A DNA stretch of 64,000 bases from Martelella alba (GTDB lineage: Bacteria; Pseudomonadota; Alphaproteobacteria; Rhizobiales; Rhizobiaceae). This document shows, in pieces, positions 52,410 through 61,344 of the stretch. The stretch is from assembly GCF_006516955.1 (NCBI RefSeq), contig NZ_VHLG01000004.1, forward strand, positions 124,001-188,000, written 5' to 3'. The notes under the pieces are model-generated. The model saw nothing but the letters and a program-made list of their open reading frames with translations, ran no database searches and was not told the origin of the DNA. Each line of letters opens with the position of its first letter. Position 1 is the stretch's first letter. Made by a program: the position numbers and the translations under genes.

Positions 52410-53321
52410 ATGGCTAACAATATTATTCCCAGCATCCGTGCCGGCGAGAATGGCCTTAATCGTTATCTCGAAGAAATCCGTAAATTTCCCATGCTGGAAC
52501 CGCAGGAAGAGTACATGCTCGCCAAGCGGTTTCAGGAACATGATGACCGCAAGGCTGCCCACAAGCTTGTCACCAGTCACCTGAGGCTCGTTGCCAAGAT
52601 CGCCATGGGGTATCGCGGCTATGGCCTGCCGATCGGCGAAGTGGTTTCCGAAGGCAATGTCGGCCTGATGCAGGCGGTGAAGAAATTCGATCCTGAACGC
52701 GGCTTCCGCCTCGCAACCTACGCCATGTGGTGGATCAAGGCCTCCATTCAGGAATATATCCTGCGCTCCTGGTCTCTGGTGAAAATGGGTACCACCGCCA
52801 ATCAGAAGCGCCTGTTCTTCAACCTGCGCCGCCTGAAGGGCAAGATCCAGGCCATTGAAGATGGCGATCTGAAGCCCGAACAGGTCAGCGAGATTGCAAC
52901 CAAGCTCAATGTGAGCGAGGAGGAAGTGGTCTCCATGAACCGCCGCCTCTCCGGCGACGCCTCGCTCAATGCGCCGATCCGCGCTTCCGAAGGCGATGCC
53001 GGGCAATGGCAGGACTGGCTTGTCGATGATAGCGACAGCCAGGAGCAGATGCTGATAGATCAGGACGAGCACGACACCCGCCGGCAGATGCTGGTTGAGG
53101 CGATGAATGTGCTGAATGATCGCGAAAAACGCATTTTCACCGCTCGCCGTCTGAGTGAGAACCCGGAAACGCTTGAGGAGCTTTCCGCCGAATTCTCGAT
53201 CAGCCGCGAACGCGTCCGCCAGATTGAGGTCCGGGCTTTTGAGAAGGTGCAGGAAGCGGTTCAAAAGCAGGTCCTGGCCAATGCACGCGCGTTGCGCGCC
53301 GTGCGCGAGGAAGAGGCCTGA
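52410..53321 (+). CDS. rpoH: RNA polymerase heat-shock sigma factor (sigma-32)
   Basis: The 303-residue sigma factor has region 1.2/2 (NGLNRYLEEIRKFPMLEPQEEYMLAKRFQ; GYGLPIGEVVSEGNVGLMQAVKKFDPERGFRLATYAMWWIKASIQEYIL), the RpoH box (NQKRLFFNLRRLK) that marks sigma-32, and region 4 with LEELSAEFSISRERVRQIEVRAFEKVQEAV. It drives chaperone and protease genes during heat or envelope stress. ATG 52410 follows CAGGGG. Rhizobia usually have two copies; this resembles RpoH1, but I did not compare. Confidence 0.96.
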   Translation: MANNIIPSIRAGENGLNRYLEEIRKFPMLEPQEEYMLAKRFQEHDDRKAAHKLVTSHLRLVAKIAMGYRGYGLPIGEVVSEGNVGLMQAVKKFDPERGFRLATYAMWWIKASIQEYILRSWSLVKMGTTANQKRLFFNLRRLKGKIQAIEDGDLKPEQVSEIATKLNVSEEEVVSMNRRLSGDASLNAPIRASEGDAGQWQDWLVDDSDSQEQMLIDQDEHDTRRQMLVEAMNVLNDREKRIFTARRLSENPETLEELSAEFSISRERVRQIEVRAFEKVQEAVQKQVLANARALRAVREEEA

Positions 53322-53344
53322 GCCTCAGCCCGATCGATCATATG

Positions 53345-53379
53345 AAAAAGCCGCGGCGTGAAATCGCCGCGGCTTTTTT
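53345..53379. terminator. Bidirectional terminator after rpoH
   Basis: AAAAAGCCGCGGCG / CGCCGCGGCTTTTT, 14-bp perfect stem, 6-base loop, A-run left and T-run right. It closes rpoH (+) and the exopolysaccharide operon (-), which ends 25 bp to the right. Confidence 0.93.
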
Positions 53380-53404
53380 GCTGTTTTCGTTGTGGCGCCA
53401 GCAA

Positions 53405-55591
53405 TCAGTCGGAATAATAGCCGGAATAATAGTAATAGTAGTTGCCAAACAGATTGGTCCGTTCCAGCTGATTCATGATCGCCAGTAGCGAGCCGTCATC
53501 CTTCATATTGGCCCGCAGCGCATTGGTGGAACGGCGTGCGCTCTGCTGCGAGGTGCTGGCCCACTTGATGACATATCCAACGACATCGGCGAAACGGGCA
53601 AGATACAGCCCGTCGACAACCGGCTCAATCGGCGGCGTATCAAGAATGATGAAGTCAAAGTGGCGACGCGCGCTTTCGAGCAGCTTGGCGATACGCTCGC
53701 CCATGAAGAGCTCATCGGTGGCAAAGTCGGTCCGGCGGCTGCCAAGCAGCACTGTCAGCCCCGTCAACGGATCAGTGACCGTGAGATTGGCAAGCGAAGA
53801 TCCCGCCGAGGAGCCACGCAGGAAATCGACAAGACCAGAGCTGGGTTCCATGCCAAGGTAACGGTGCACACTCGGTTTGCGCAGGTCGCAATCGATCAGA
53901 AGCGTCTTCTTGCCCGAAATCGCATAGGTCCGTGCCAGAGAAAGCGACATGGTCGACTTGCCTTCACCAGGAACAGCCGACGTCATCATGACAATGGTCC
54001 CAAGACCGTCTTCATGATCCGTCGGCTGGCCGGCAGCGAGTGCGGCCTTGCGTTTGTTATATTGTGCCTGTTCAATCGCGACGCGCACACGCCGGATCGA
54101 TTCGGCAAAAGTCGACAGCGGCGATTCAACCACCAGATTGGCGAGCGATGTCCGTCCGCCAGAGCCATCCTTCATATCTTCATTGCCCGCAGAGGAATTC
54201 TCACGCGGTGTAAGTGTCGCCAGCGGCAGGTGAAGAACCGATTCCACCTGCTCCTCGGTGGTAAACCCGCCAACATAGTGTTCACGAATGAAGGCAAGCC
54301 CCAGACCAATACCGAACGACAGCAGCAGAGCAGCAGCAAAGATAAGCTGCTTGTTGGGATAGGATGGGCCGGCCGGGATCATCGCCCGCGAAACAATGCG
54401 GCTGTCGGCGATCTGCAGCGACGAAAGGTTGTCGAGTTCCTGCTGACGCGACAGCAGGTTCTGATATTGCGTACGGGCGATATCAGCCGACTGGCGGAGG
54501 CCGTAAATTTCCGTCAGGACTTCGGGCGGCAGGTCACTCTGCAGCACGGAACTGCGCAATTGCGAACGCAGATCTTCCGATTGCGTTTGCTGGACGCTGA
54601 TCTGATTGCGAAGATCACTCGCGGTATTTTGCGCCTGTTCCTTCAGCGAATTCTCGATCTTGGCCAGCTCAGCCCGCAAATCAACGGCGCGTGAACTGTT
54701 TTGCGGAGCATCGCCAAGCTCGGCATTGACCTGCTGCCACTGACCCTGAAGCGCCGAAGCCGCCTCCGTCTGCAGCGAAGCAACAAGCGTCGAAAAATCA
54801 CTGGTGCCAAGACTGCGGTTAATGATTTCCAGACGCGACTGGTCGTCACTGCTCTGCTTTGAAAGGGTATTGAGCTGATCGCGCAGGGCAGCAAGATCGG
54901 AAGAGCCCGTCTCATCCTGCAGGCTGTCAATGTTGTCGAGAATATAGTTATCAAGCTTTTTCTCGGCTTCAACAACGGCCTGGCTAGCCGTCGATACACG
55001 GGACTGGATAATGTCACGTGCGGCAACGACCGAAGAAATCTTGGCCTGCACCTGCTGCTTGATATAGGCATCGACCACAGCATCGGCCAGCGTCGCAGCC
55101 TTTTGCGGATCCGTTGACGTGACGGTCACCGAAATCAGATAGGTCAACCCGCTTCGGCTGACAGAAACGGCCGTCTTGAAACGGTTGAGAACCTTGGACA
55201 GGGCGTCGGGGCCCTGAACGGAACTGGCGTCTGACAGGTGGAGCTTGCTCAAAACCCTTTGCATAAGGGAGATATGAACACCGAACTCCGGATCCTGAAC
55301 AAGGTTCTGATCATTGATTACCTGCAGGAGCACACTATTCGAGGAGAGGATCTTAACCTCGGATTCAACCCTGGCATTATCACCCGATGCAGCACTGTAA
55401 GAGGTCTGCGGATCCAGCAGATTCTTCGAACTCGTATCGACAAAAACAAGTGCGGTCGCCGAATACTTAGGTGTAATTGAGTAAACAGCGGCTGAAGTGA
55501 TTACCGTTATGCCAATGACCACTGACAGGATGAGCCAGATCTGCCGCCTGATCATGGCTACCAAGCTGCGAATATCAATTTCATTATCCAT
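53405..55591 (-). CDS. Polysaccharide co-polymerase tyrosine autokinase (Wzc/ExoP-type BY-kinase)
   Basis: The 728-residue inner-membrane protein has TM1 (about 17-38), a periplasmic Wzz domain with long coiled coil (about 60-410), TM2 (about 415-437) and a cytoplasmic bacterial tyrosine kinase. The kinase has Walker A (MMTSAVPGEGKSTMSL, about 535-548), Walker A' (LLIDCDLRKPSVHRYLG) and Walker B (FIILDTPP), with a Tyr-rich tail (GNYYYYYSGYYSD, seven tyrosines) for autophosphorylation. It controls polymer length and export. It is the last gene of a four-gene minus-strand operon. Confidence 0.94.
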   Translation of the reverse strand: MDNEIDIRSLVAMIRRQIWLILSVVIGITVITSAAVYSITPKYSATALVFVDTSSKNLLDPQTSYSAASGDNARVESEVKILSSNSVLLQVINDQNLVQDPEFGVHISLMQRVLSKLHLSDASSVQGPDALSKVLNRFKTAVSVSRSGLTYLISVTVTSTDPQKAATLADAVVDAYIKQQVQAKISSVVAARDIIQSRVSTASQAVVEAEKKLDNYILDNIDSLQDETGSSDLAALRDQLNTLSKQSSDDQSRLEIINRSLGTSDFSTLVASLQTEAASALQGQWQQVNAELGDAPQNSSRAVDLRAELAKIENSLKEQAQNTASDLRNQISVQQTQSEDLRSQLRSSVLQSDLPPEVLTEIYGLRQSADIARTQYQNLLSRQQELDNLSSLQIADSRIVSRAMIPAGPSYPNKQLIFAAALLLSFGIGLGLAFIREHYVGGFTTEEQVESVLHLPLATLTPRENSSAGNEDMKDGSGGRTSLANLVVESPLSTFAESIRRVRVAIEQAQYNKRKAALAAGQPTDHEDGLGTIVMMTSAVPGEGKSTMSLSLARTYAISGKKTLLIDCDLRKPSVHRYLGMEPSSGLVDFLRGSSAGSSLANLTVTDPLTGLTVLLGSRRTDFATDELFMGERIAKLLESARRHFDFIILDTPPIEPVVDGLYLARFADVVGYVIKWASTSQQSARRSTNALRANMKDDGSLLAIMNQLERTNLFGNYYYYYSGYYSD

Positions 55592-55691
55592 AATGCACTC
55601 AACGTTTCGAAAAGGTAATGACAGGATAATTCTGGAAAAAATTTACATAAGCAACATTCAATACCAGAATCCGATGCGGAGTAAACTCTTA

Positions 55692-56480
55692 TCAAGAACC
55701 ACTGCCACCAACCTCCAGCACGGCATCGGGCTTGCCGTAAGAAAGTTTCAGACAGGAAAGGCGACCGGAAAAATAGGCACCGGTATCCAGGTTAATGCGA
55801 TTGCCGATCCGCTCCACCTGCTTGACAGGCGTATGCCCATGGACAACGACAGGCCCATCCGTCACGGGACCACCATGTTCGGCTTCCTCGCGATCCGGCC
55901 GGATCCACAGGAGATCGGCATCGACCTGATCTTCGAGCGCAACGCCATGTTTCAGGCCGGCATGCACGAAACACAGACCGGGAAACCTGATCATCGATGG
56001 CAGCCCCTCAAGAAAATCGACATGTTCTTCCGGAATATGGCTGGCAACAACAGTATCAAGATGCTTCCGCGCACGCTGCATATCCTGAACACCATAGGAT
56101 TTAAGCGTCTCTTCACCACCGAAATTAAGCCAGTGATGATCACTCGCCGGCCGCCGCATGAAAGAGAGCATCTGCTCTTCATGATTACCGGCCAGACACA
56201 ATCTGCGCAACCCCGCCTGCTGTCGCGCCATCAGGAAGTCGATCATCTGTGCACTTGCGTGCCCGCGATCGACATAGTCCCCGAGATAGACAATCCAGGT
56301 TTCACCGGCAATATTCTGCGCTGCGTGAGCAATTTCAGCTTCCATCTGACGGGCAAGATCAATGCAGCCGTGAACATCACCGATGGCGAAAATCGCAGCC
56401 GGCACTTTATCAAAGACCATATGGCGCCTGCCAGCAATCTGCTCCGGCTTCTTTTTGAACAACTTGCCCAGAAACTGCAT
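55692..56480 (-). CDS. PPP-family metallophosphatase in exopolysaccharide operon
   Basis: The 262-residue protein has the full metallophosphoesterase signature: IFAIGDVHGCIDLA, YLGDYVDRG, CLAGNHEEQML, and HAGLKHG with VVVHGHTP. This is the bacterial PrpA/ApaH-like serine/threonine phosphatase or Ap4A hydrolase group. Its ATG comes two bases after the stop of the O-antigen ligase gene, so the two are translationally coupled, and the next gene is the tyrosine autokinase. A role in dephosphorylating the kinase or other export proteins is plausible but unproven. No low-molecular-weight Wzb-type phosphatase is in the window. Confidence 0.85.
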   Translation of the reverse strand: MQFLGKLFKKKPEQIAGRRHMVFDKVPAAIFAIGDVHGCIDLARQMEAEIAHAAQNIAGETWIVYLGDYVDRGHASAQMIDFLMARQQAGLRRLCLAGNHEEQMLSFMRRPASDHHWLNFGGEETLKSYGVQDMQRARKHLDTVVASHIPEEHVDFLEGLPSMIRFPGLCFVHAGLKHGVALEDQVDADLLWIRPDREEAEHGGPVTDGPVVVHGHTPVKQVERIGNRINLDTGAYFSGRLSCLKLSYGKPDAVLEVGGSGS

Positions 56481-56482
56481 AT

Positions 56483-57907
56483 TCAGGATTCTTTAGCCTC
56501 CGCCGTCGCGTCGCGCTCACGCGGCAATCGTGTTTCGCCAATACCATTGGCAAGAATCGCCACGAACAGCAAGGTAACACCCTCCATTTCGAGACTGAAA
56601 TCGACAGTCGAATGAACAGCCGCCGTTACGATGACGCCAATGGCAGCAATACTACCAGAAGGATCTTCGGCCAGAGAGAAGTCAGATCGGAGAATACGCC
56701 AGAAGACAAGTGCCACGATGACCAGCGGCATGGACCCGAAAATCAACCCATATTCACTCCACAGCGCCAGATAGGTGGAGTGGGCAAGATCCCAGAGATA
56801 GTCTGCCGACAACGCATCCTGATGGAACAGCGGAAAGGCAAATTCGAAGCCATTGCCACCGAAGCCGAGCAGCGGACGATCCATGAACATTCGCCATGTC
56901 TGTTCATAAAGCGCCGCGCGAACTGCAACGGAGATCGAGGCGGTGTCATAACTGAAGCGGTCCACAAGTGAAGAGCCGTAAAACGCGACCACGAGACCAA
57001 AGGCGGCCAGCAGAACAGCAAGAAGACCAACGATACTGCGTGTCGTGACAGCAGATCTGAAATTGGCCGCCATGATTGCACAGGTCACGATACCGCCCAA
57101 AAAGGCCGCGATATTGCCCATGCGCGACTCCGTCGCGACGAGAGCCATAACGACCAGAAGAAGGCCCACAACATATAGGATGACCCCGTCGCGCGCGGTC
57201 AGCAGATCAATCAGCTTGCGTCCGCCATCGCGCCGATATTTGGACACCCGCGTTCCGATAAGCGCGGCTCCCAGCGGGACGCCAAAGGCCAGGAAGGTGG
57301 CAAAAGAATTTCGATTGACGAAACCGCCTGTCACCGATCCGGTATAGGCCCATTTATGTACGAAAAGGATCTTGTCGCCGAACTGGAACCGCAAAAGCAG
57401 GCCATAAACGGCGTGGGCGACGATAATGGCAAACAGAACCCTGGTGAAGAATGCCGAGCGCCCCGGATTGGCCGCAATCTGCAGCACCAGATAAAAGACG
57501 GAGCCATATGTCAGCCAGCGCAGGAGCGCCAGAAAGGTATCCCCCGGGGCAACGGAAATTGTGTCGCCGCCGCCATAACCGGAAGGAAAGGCCAGTATGT
57601 TGTTCGACAAAAAAGAGAACACAGGCATGACCTGAACCAGACAGTAGGCCGCGAAGGCGAAGAAAAGCCCCGCAATCAACGGGAATTGTGACGGCAGTAC
57701 ACGTGGTGTTATGTCATAGCGCATGACGCGCCACACGTAGAGCACCATCCACCCGAAGACTACGGTGGCATCCAGCGCCCATACTGCCGGGCGGTTCCCG
57801 CCCAGCATGAGCGGCGTAACCAGCAGCAGCACAGCCAAAAAGAAAAGTGTCCGGTTGTTCAACACGGACCGCGCCTGACGGCTTGGTTTGGATTTTCTCT
57901 TACTCAT
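56483..57907 (-). CDS. O-antigen ligase/polymerase family membrane protein (WaaL/Wzy-like)
   Basis: The 474-residue protein has about 11-12 membrane segments and a large periplasmic loop. The Wzy_C-type core includes FVNRNSFATFLAFGVPLGAALIG, SRMGNIAAFLGGIV and, in the loop, DRPLLGFGGNGFEFAFPLFHQDALSADYLWDLAHSTYLALWSEYGLIFG. Ligases and Wzy polymerases share this fold; next to a Wzc-type kinase, polymerase activity on exopolysaccharide is the better guess. The N-terminal start is MSKRKSKPSRQARSVL, positively charged. Confidence 0.88.
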   Translation of the reverse strand: MSKRKSKPSRQARSVLNNRTLFFLAVLLLVTPLMLGGNRPAVWALDATVVFGWMVLYVWRVMRYDITPRVLPSQFPLIAGLFFAFAAYCLVQVMPVFSFLSNNILAFPSGYGGGDTISVAPGDTFLALLRWLTYGSVFYLVLQIAANPGRSAFFTRVLFAIIVAHAVYGLLLRFQFGDKILFVHKWAYTGSVTGGFVNRNSFATFLAFGVPLGAALIGTRVSKYRRDGGRKLIDLLTARDGVILYVVGLLLVVMALVATESRMGNIAAFLGGIVTCAIMAANFRSAVTTRSIVGLLAVLLAAFGLVVAFYGSSLVDRFSYDTASISVAVRAALYEQTWRMFMDRPLLGFGGNGFEFAFPLFHQDALSADYLWDLAHSTYLALWSEYGLIFGSMPLVIVALVFWRILRSDFSLAEDPSGSIAAIGVIVTAAVHSTVDFSLEMEGVTLLFVAILANGIGETRLPRERDATAEAKES

Positions 57908-57959
57908 GTGCGATTTTCGATTTTTCCTGCCCCATATCTACAAGCTCTGCCATCCCCAG

Positions 57960-58646
57960 TCATTGACCGGATTGCTCTTTTGCAAGGACCCTGACACGAG
58001 TGAGAAAACGCCTCTGTTCTGTCTGCGTAAGCGTTTCGACAATATCCACCGCGCGCGCCCGGAATGCTTCGTTGGCGACATAGCGGCGCGCCAGCATATT
58101 GCTGCCATTGTAGGTACTTGCAAGAAGCGCAATATCCTTGTCTTCCAAGGCAAGGTTCTCCTGCGACATCTGATCACGATAGGTTTCCACGAACCAAAGC
58201 CGTTGGTTTGCCAGCCAGCCCTCGTTGGGACCAAGTGCAAAAGCTTCGCTCAACAACGCGTTGGACAACTCGACATTGCCCTCAATCATAGCAGCATAGG
58301 AGCCAACGAACCGGGCAAAACTCATCGAGGGCATAACATCGTCAATCGCTGCAGCCGTCTGAACGCAGTTCGCAGCGAGCTGATTGACCTGCTCCTCGGT
58401 TGCGGCATAGCCGGACCGGCGCTGCAATACGTTGTAGCAGCGTTGCAACACCGCCTTCTTGGAGCGGGACGACGGTGCAAAAGCAAGCGGCCCCGAAAGA
58501 AGGGCCGTACCGTAAATCGGCTCGGACGCATCCGGGGACAGGATATCCTCAAATTCACGCCAAAATGTCGCAGCTGAAAATAACACAGCAAAAACAAAGC
58601 CTAAAAGAGCGGCCCAGCGCCAGAACTGCACTCTCGCCTTCACCAT
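57960..58646 (-). CDS. Membrane-anchored protein of the exopolysaccharide operon
   Basis: A 228-residue protein with one N-terminal membrane helix (about 9-27, WRWAALLGFVFAVLFSAATFW) and an otherwise helical, probably periplasmic, TPR-like domain (CYNVLQRRSGYAATEEQVNQLAANCVQTAAAID; ALLSEAFALGPNEGWLANQRLWFVETYRDQ). I recognise no named family. It is the first gene of the operon with ligase, phosphatase and tyrosine kinase, 52 bp before the ligase start, suggesting an accessory role in polymer assembly or export. Confidence 0.7.
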   Translation of the reverse strand: MVKARVQFWRWAALLGFVFAVLFSAATFWREFEDILSPDASEPIYGTALLSGPLAFAPSSRSKKAVLQRCYNVLQRRSGYAATEEQVNQLAANCVQTAAAIDDVMPSMSFARFVGSYAAMIEGNVELSNALLSEAFALGPNEGWLANQRLWFVETYRDQMSQENLALEDKDIALLASTYNGSNMLARRYVANEAFRARAVDIVETLTQTEQRRFLTRVRVLAKEQSGQ

Positions 58647-58889
58647 CGGCCTCCCAAGACGAACATGTCAGACATACATCCAGGCAACGATATATGGTTC
58701 AAACCAATACTCCTGTATTCCGACGCGACTGGCAAATGCCTGCAACATCTGGCCCGTTCAATGCCGGCACCGAAATCATCAACTGAAACCTTTGTTCATA
58801 GTTCGCTCATATACGGTGAGTGAACAAATTAGTACCCGAAATTCAGGTCTCAATGACAGACAGCGCTACCAAAATCAAAAAAAAGCCTG

Positions 58890-59780
58890 TCACGCCTCCT
58901 TTGGCTTACCTTTCTCGGCAATTGCAATACCTGTAATTGCAAGGGCAAGCGCAACAATATGAAAGAGTTGCAGCTCTTCACCAAGCAGGAAAACAGCCAA
59001 AAGAATACCAAAGACGGGAATCAGGTTGATAAACAGGCCGGCGCGGTTGGGACCGATCAATTCCACACCGCGAATGAAAAGCGCCTGAGAAACCAGCGAC
59101 GGCAGCAGCCCGGTATAGATGACGGCGAGAATGCCGACCATATCCGTCGGCACCTGCAGTTCACCGCTTCTGGCTTCGATGAAAACCATGGGCAGGGCAG
59201 CAAGGAAAGCGCCGGAGCAACAAGCCATCATCATGGATCGCCAGTTCAGCTTCGGTTTCCACCGCAGCGAGACGGTGTAAAGCGAATAGCACAGGACAGC
59301 CATCACCATCAGAAAATCCCCGAAGTTGATGGTGAGGCGGGCAAGGTCGGCTGGCTGTCCGTGGGTTACGGCGATAACGACGCCGACAAGGGTCAAGAAG
59401 AAGCCAAAAAGCTGTGCGACGCTGGCTTTGATTCTGAACAGCGCAAAATTGAGCAGAAAGATCATCAGTGGAATGCCCGCCTGATCAACAGCGCCATTGA
59501 TGGCGCCGGTATGTTTCAGCGCGGAATAGAGAAATGCGTTGAAAGCCGAAAAGCCGATCGCGCCATAAGCCAGCAGCAGCAACCAGTTGGCACGGATGAC
59601 AGACCAGTCCCGGCGGATTTGAGGCAGTGAGAAAATCGTGACGGCAATGGCCGCGATCGCCCAGCGCGATGCATTGAGCATCATCGGAGACACATGACCG
59701 ACAGCAAGCTTGCCCGCAACCAGATTGCCCGCCCACAAAAGCGTGGTTATCGTCAACAGACTATAGGCCTTGATCTGCAT
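58890..59780 (-). CDS. EamA/DMT family transporter
   Basis: The 296-residue protein has ten membrane segments in two EamA repeats (ITTLLWAGNLVAGKLAVGHVSPMMLNASRWAIAAIAV and, in the second, FLMVMAVLCYSLYTVSLRWKPKL, RGVELIGPNRAGLFINLIPVFGILLAVFLLGEELQ). Drug/metabolite exporters of this type often export amino acids or related compounds; the substrate is unknown. A single gene in a minus-strand unit, divergent from purA. Confidence 0.88.
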   Translation of the reverse strand: MQIKAYSLLTITTLLWAGNLVAGKLAVGHVSPMMLNASRWAIAAIAVTIFSLPQIRRDWSVIRANWLLLLAYGAIGFSAFNAFLYSALKHTGAINGAVDQAGIPLMIFLLNFALFRIKASVAQLFGFFLTLVGVVIAVTHGQPADLARLTINFGDFLMVMAVLCYSLYTVSLRWKPKLNWRSMMMACCSGAFLAALPMVFIEARSGELQVPTDMVGILAVIYTGLLPSLVSQALFIRGVELIGPNRAGLFINLIPVFGILLAVFLLGEELQLFHIVALALAITGIAIAEKGKPKEA

Positions 59781-59994
59781 GGATGATTCGCTCCCGCCCG
59801 CGATGGCCGCGCCTGAAATGCCGCCAAAGGTGTGTTTTTATTTGTTTCCGGCCTTCGAATAGACTGCCGCTTGTGCCATTGTCACGCGAAAACATAGCCG
59901 GGTCATCTTGAAAGAGTCGCATTCTTGGACACAGGTCTTTATACATGCGCACGTTTTCAGTATCCGGGACAGACGGTCCTTATAGGTAGGTAAA

Positions 59995-61293
59995 ATGACG
60001 AATGTTGTGGTGGTCGGCTCGCAATGGGGCGACGAGGGCAAGGGTAAAATTGTGGATTGGCTTTCGGAGCGTGCCGACATCGTCGTGCGCTATCAGGGTG
60101 GCCACAATGCCGGTCATACGCTGGTGATTGACGGTGTGAGCTACAAGCTCTCGCTTTTGCCTTCCGGTGTTGTACGACCCGGAAAACTCGCAGTTATCGG
60201 CAATGGTGTTGTCGTTGATCCCCATGCACTGATTGCCGAAATCGGCCGCCTGGAAGCCCAGAACGTCAAGGTTTCACCCGAAAACCTGCGGATCGCAGAT
60301 AATGCAACGTTGATTCTGTCACTTCATCGCGAGCTTGACGGCATGCGCGAAGACGCCGCCTCCAACAGCGGCACGAAGATCGGCACGACACGCCGCGGTA
60401 TCGGCCCGGCCTACGAAGACAAGGTCGGACGCCGGGCGATCCGGCTGATGGATCTGGCCAATCTCGAAACACTGCCGGCCAAGGTCGATCGCCTTCTGAC
60501 ACACCACAACGCACTGCGTCGCGGTTTTGGTGCACCGGAAGTCAGCCATGAGACCATCATGGAAGAACTGACATCGGTCGCTGATCGGGTGCTCTCTTTC
60601 CGCGAGACGGTCTGGCTGCTGCTCGACAAGGAGCGCCGTCGCGGTGCGCGTATCCTGTTCGAAGGTGCCCAGGGCAGCCTGCTCGATATCGATCATGGCA
60701 CCTATCCCTTCGTCACCTCGTCAAACACGGTCGCCGGTCAGGCTGCGGCCGGGTCCGGCATGGGTCCGGGCGCGCTCGGCTATATTCTCGGCATCACCAA
60801 GGCCTATACGACCCGCGTTGGGGAAGGCCCCTTCCCGACCGAACTCACCGATGAGGTCGGTCAGTTTCTGGGAGAGCGCGGTCGTGAATTCGGCACAGTC
60901 ACCGGGCGCAAGCGGCGCTGCGGCTGGTTCGATTCCGTTCTGGTGCGCCAGGCAGTCGCAACCAACGGCATTACCGGCATTGCGCTGACCAAGCTGGATG
61001 TTCTCGACGGTCTTGATGAAATCAAGATCTGCGTCGGCTATGAGCTGGACGGTAAAACACTGGAAAGCCTGCCGGCAAGCCAGGGCGATCAGGCGCGCGT
61101 CAAGCCGGTCTACATCACCCTAGAAGGCTGGAAGGAATCGACCGTTGGCGCCCGTAAATGGGCCGATCTGCCAGCGCAGGCGATCAAATATGTTCGCCAG
61201 ATCGAGGAGTTGATCGGCGCGCCGGTTGCCCTTCTTTCCACCAGTCCGGAACGGGACGACACGATTCTCGTCACCGATCCATTTGAAGACTAG
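59995..61293 (+). CDS. purA: Adenylosuccinate synthetase
   Basis: The 432-residue enzyme condenses IMP and aspartate with GTP, the first committed step to AMP. The P-loop-like start [41 protein letters not shown] is diagnostic, with [48 protein letters not shown] and TKLDVLDGL further on. AGGTAGGT lies before the ATG. It heads a plus-strand pair with the 648-residue protein, 51 bp downstream. Confidence 0.97.
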   Translation: MTNVVVVGSQWGDEGKGKIVDWLSERADIVVRYQGGHNAGHTLVIDGVSYKLSLLPSGVVRPGKLAVIGNGVVVDPHALIAEIGRLEAQNVKVSPENLRIADNATLILSLHRELDGMREDAASNSGTKIGTTRRGIGPAYEDKVGRRAIRLMDLANLETLPAKVDRLLTHHNALRRGFGAPEVSHETIMEELTSVADRVLSFRETVWLLLDKERRRGARILFEGAQGSLLDIDHGTYPFVTSSNTVAGQAAAGSGMGPGALGYILGITKAYTTRVGEGPFPTELTDEVGQFLGERGREFGTVTGRKRRCGWFDSVLVRQAVATNGITGIALTKLDVLDGLDEIKICVGYELDGKTLESLPASQGDQARVKPVYITLEGWKESTVGARKWADLPAQAIKYVRQIEELIGAPVALLSTSPERDDTILVTDPFED

Positions 61294-61344
61294 ACATAGT
61301 CAGATTATTGTTCCGGCCCGTAACCGGGCAATTGGGGTTTATGC

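Noticed and set aside
53660-54694. 344-codon open frame antisense to the tyrosine autokinase
   Set aside because: Lies wholly inside a gene with clear Walker and Wzz motifs; no start signal.
55497-56615. 372-codon open frame antisense to the phosphatase gene and gap
   Set aside because: Covers a gene with complete metallophosphatase motifs; the frame has no domain features.
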